From the NCBI GenBank assembly GCA_017613225.1, contig JAGAEH010000259.1, positions 1 to 6,093 of the forward strand: a stretch of DNA of 6,093 bases, given 5' to 3'. Both the position numbers and the translations under genes were made by a program. Source of the DNA: Lachnospiraceae bacterium. GTDB lineage: Bacteria; Bacillota; Clostridia; Lachnospirales; Lachnospiraceae. Below are positions 4,598-6,093 of this stretch, one piece after another (the stretch's first letter is position 1; every line of letters starts with the position of its first letter). The notes beneath the pieces are model-generated. The model saw nothing but the letters and a program-made list of their open reading frames with translations. It was not told where the DNA came from and made no database searches.

Positions 4598-5434
4598 ATG
4601 GAAAAAAACAGGATACGCCCAGTAAAATCCGGAAACAGTGTTCGGATGAGCTATGCAAGGCAGAAAGAAGTTCTCAAAATGCCTGATCTCATAGAGATCC
4701 AACAGGATTCGTACCAGTGGTTTCTGGATGAGGGCCTCAAAGAGGTGTTTGATGATATTTCCCCCATCCAGGACTTCAACGGCCAGCTGGGCCTGGAGTT
4801 CGTCGATTACAAACTCTGTAAGGACGACGTCAAGTATTCCATTTTAGAGTGCAAGGACCGCGATGCCACTTATGAGGCACCGCTGAAGGTGCGTGTGCGC
4901 CTGATCAACGAGGAGACCAGCGAGATCAAGGAGCACGAGATCTTCATGGGCAACCTGCCCCTGATGACCGCCACCGGCTCTTTCGTGATCAACGGCGCGG
5001 AGCGCGTCATCGTCAGCCAGCTGGTCCGCTCCCCCGGCATCTATTTCGATATCACCAAGGACAAACTGGGCAAGGAGCTCTATTCTTCTCAGGTGATCCC
5101 CAACCGCGGCGCCTGGCTGGAGTACGAGACGGATTCCAACGACGTCTTCTACGTCCGCGTGGACCGCACCCGCAAAGTCCCTTTTACGGTACTGGTGCGT
5201 GCCATGGGCATCGGCACCAACGCGGAGATCATCGAGACCTTCGGCGAGGACCCCATGATCGCCGCCACCCTGGCAAAGGATCCCGCCACCAACAGCGATG
5301 AGGGCATGCTGGAACTCTACCGCAAGATCCGTCCCGGCGAGCCGCTGTTCATCGACAACGCCCGCAGCCTGATCGAGAGCATGCTCTTCGATCCGAAGCG
5401 CTATGACGTGGCCAAAGTGGGCCGCTACAAATAG
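4598..5434 (+). CDS. rpoB: RNA polymerase beta subunit, N-terminal 278 codons up to an in-frame TAG
   Basis: This is the start of the beta subunit of RNA polymerase, part of the catalytic core. The N-terminus with RQKEVLKMPDLIEIQ (21-35) and SYQWFLDEGLKEVFDDISPI (38-57) matches clostridial RpoB. The conserved core segments follow: MGNLPLMTATGSFVINGAER (117-136) and VIVSQLVRSPGIYF (137-150), then IPNRGAWLEYE (167-177) in the lobe region. It stops at TAG after RYDVAKVGRYK, whereas beta subunits are well over 1,100 residues. Conserved sequence continues in the same frame after the TAG (next entry). As read, the product would be about a quarter of RpoB and could not work as the whole subunit. The start is supported by AGGGGTGA at 7 nt. 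rplJ-rplL, the usual upstream partners, are not present here. Confidence 0.93.
   Translation: MEKNRIRPVKSGNSVRMSYARQKEVLKMPDLIEIQQDSYQWFLDEGLKEVFDDISPIQDFNGQLGLEFVDYKLCKDDVKYSILECKDRDATYEAPLKVRVRLINEETSEIKEHEIFMGNLPLMTATGSFVINGAERVIVSQLVRSPGIYFDITKDKLGKELYSSQVIPNRGAWLEYETDSNDVFYVRVDRTRKVPFTVLVRAMGIGTNAEIIETFGEDPMIAATLAKDPATNSDEGMLELYRKIRPGEPLFIDNARSLIESMLFDPKRYDVAKVGRYK
5432..5434 (+). other. rpoB: In-frame TAG at codon 279 of rpoB
   Basis: The codons read GGC-CGC-TAC-AAA-TAG-AAT-AAG-AAG-CTC, which is GRYK-stop-NKKL. In other bacteria the motif is GRYK or GRMK, one hydrophobic residue (Phe, Ile, Leu or Val), then NKKL or NRSL. Exactly one codon is affected and the frame is kept, so this is not an indel. 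A single change from TTG (Leu) would give TAG. Error, real mutation, suppression and gene splitting all remain possible. Confidence 0.9.
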
Positions 5435-6093
5435 AATAAGAAGCTCCACTGTAAGAGACGCATTGCCGGACATGTGCTGGCGGAGGACGTGGTCAACATG
5501 GAGACCGGCGAAGTACTGGGCGAAGAAGGCCAGCTGGTCACCCGCGAGCAGGCCACCGCGATCCAGGACGCCGGCGTGCCCTTCGTATGGGTCTACGACA
5601 ACGACAACGATAAGAATAAAGTAAAGGTCCTGTCCAGCATGATGGTGGACATGGCGAAGCATGTGGACTTCGATCCCATGGACATCGGCATCAAGGAGAA
5701 CGTCCGCTGGTCCGTGCTGAAGGAGATCCTGGATTCCTGCGAGTCCATGGATGAGGTGAAGGAGACCGCGAAGAAGCGCATCTCCGACCTGATCCCGAAG
5801 CACATCACCAAGGAAGACATCTTTGCCTCCGTGAACTACCTGATCCATCTGAGCCACGGCATCGGCACCAAGGATGACATCGACCATCTGGGCAACCGCC
5901 GCATCCGCGCGGTGGGCGAGCTGCTGCAGAACCAGTACCGCATCGGCCTGTCCCGCCTGGAGCGCGTGGTGCGCGAGCGCATGACCACGCAGGACATCGA
6001 GGACATCACTCCTCAGTCCCTGATCAACATCAAGCCCGTGACCGCGGCGGTGAAGGAGTTCTTCGGAAGCTCCCAGCTGTCCCAGTTCATGGA
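5435..6093 (+). CDS. rpoB: RNA polymerase beta subunit, continuation after the TAG, partial at the window end
   Basis: The same reading frame continues from codon 280 with uninterrupted RpoB sequence for 219 codons. It begins NKKLHCKRRIAGHVLAEDVV, passes through LGNRRIRAVGELLQNQYRIGL (codons about 431-451, the conserved LGNRRxRxVGEL segment) and TPQSLINIKPVTAAVKEFFG (471-490). It ends in the rifampicin-binding cluster with SSQLSQFM, followed by GA of the next codon, presumably Asp. No other stop or frame disturbance is seen, and codon use is that of a highly expressed gene, so there is no sign of decay. If made separately, the best restart is ATG 5498 (codon 301), which has GGAGGA (5482-5487) 10 nt upstream. 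That product would lack the first 21 residues of this part. The 3' end and rpoC lie outside the window. Confidence 0.9.

Noticed and set aside
4844..5887. Long minus-strand open frame of 347 codons opposite rpoB
   Set aside because: Plus-strand RpoB motifs explain the region. The minus-strand reading is repetitive (Val, Asp, His rich), which is typical of an antisense shadow.

Overview
The window looks like a piece of a GC-rich member of the Bacillota, most likely Clostridia close to Lachnospiraceae. The basis is the RpoB N-terminus (MEKNRIRPV..., RQKEVLKMPDLIEIQ, SYQWFLDEGLKEVF), strong AGGAGG-type ribosome binding sites, textbook sigma-A promoters and intrinsic terminators. This was judged by eye from remembered family sequences; no search was run.

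Left end (2-632): the C-terminal MOFRL part of a type-2 glycerate kinase, then its intrinsic terminator and a perfect 10-bp GC-rich inverted repeat. The loop of that repeat carries the -35 box of the next promoter.

Metal-export operon (615-3772): a TTGACA/TACAAT promoter drives a yybP-ykoY (manganese) riboswitch whose alternative pairings and terminator can be read directly. It is followed by the Mn efflux pump gene mntP and, 15 nt later, a CaCA-family cation antiporter. After a 93-bp repeat hairpin come a PHP-domain phosphoesterase (histidinol-phosphatase-like) and, 15 nt later, a small FMN split-barrel protein. I see no promoter or terminator between mntP and the end of the fourth gene, so all four may be under Mn2+ control. 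A good terminator closes the unit.

Right end (3788-6093): a minus-strand gene for a single-pass membrane protein of unknown function is transcribed divergently from rpoB. The two promoters are both clear and only 13 bp apart at their -35 boxes. rpoB (RNA polymerase beta subunit) runs off the window inside the rifampicin-resistance region.

The most striking observation is an in-frame TAG at codon 279 of rpoB. It sits where other bacteria have a hydrophobic residue (GRYK-x-NKKL). Reading continues in the same frame with intact, conserved RpoB sequence to the window end. It could be a sequencing or assembly error, a real nonsense mutation, a UAG that is suppressed or recoded, or a split subunit with an internal restart. 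TAG is also the apparent stop of mntP and of the PHP gene, and in both cases the next gene happens to be in the same frame. Each of those downstream genes has its own strong ribosome binding site, so ordinary termination remains the simplest reading there.
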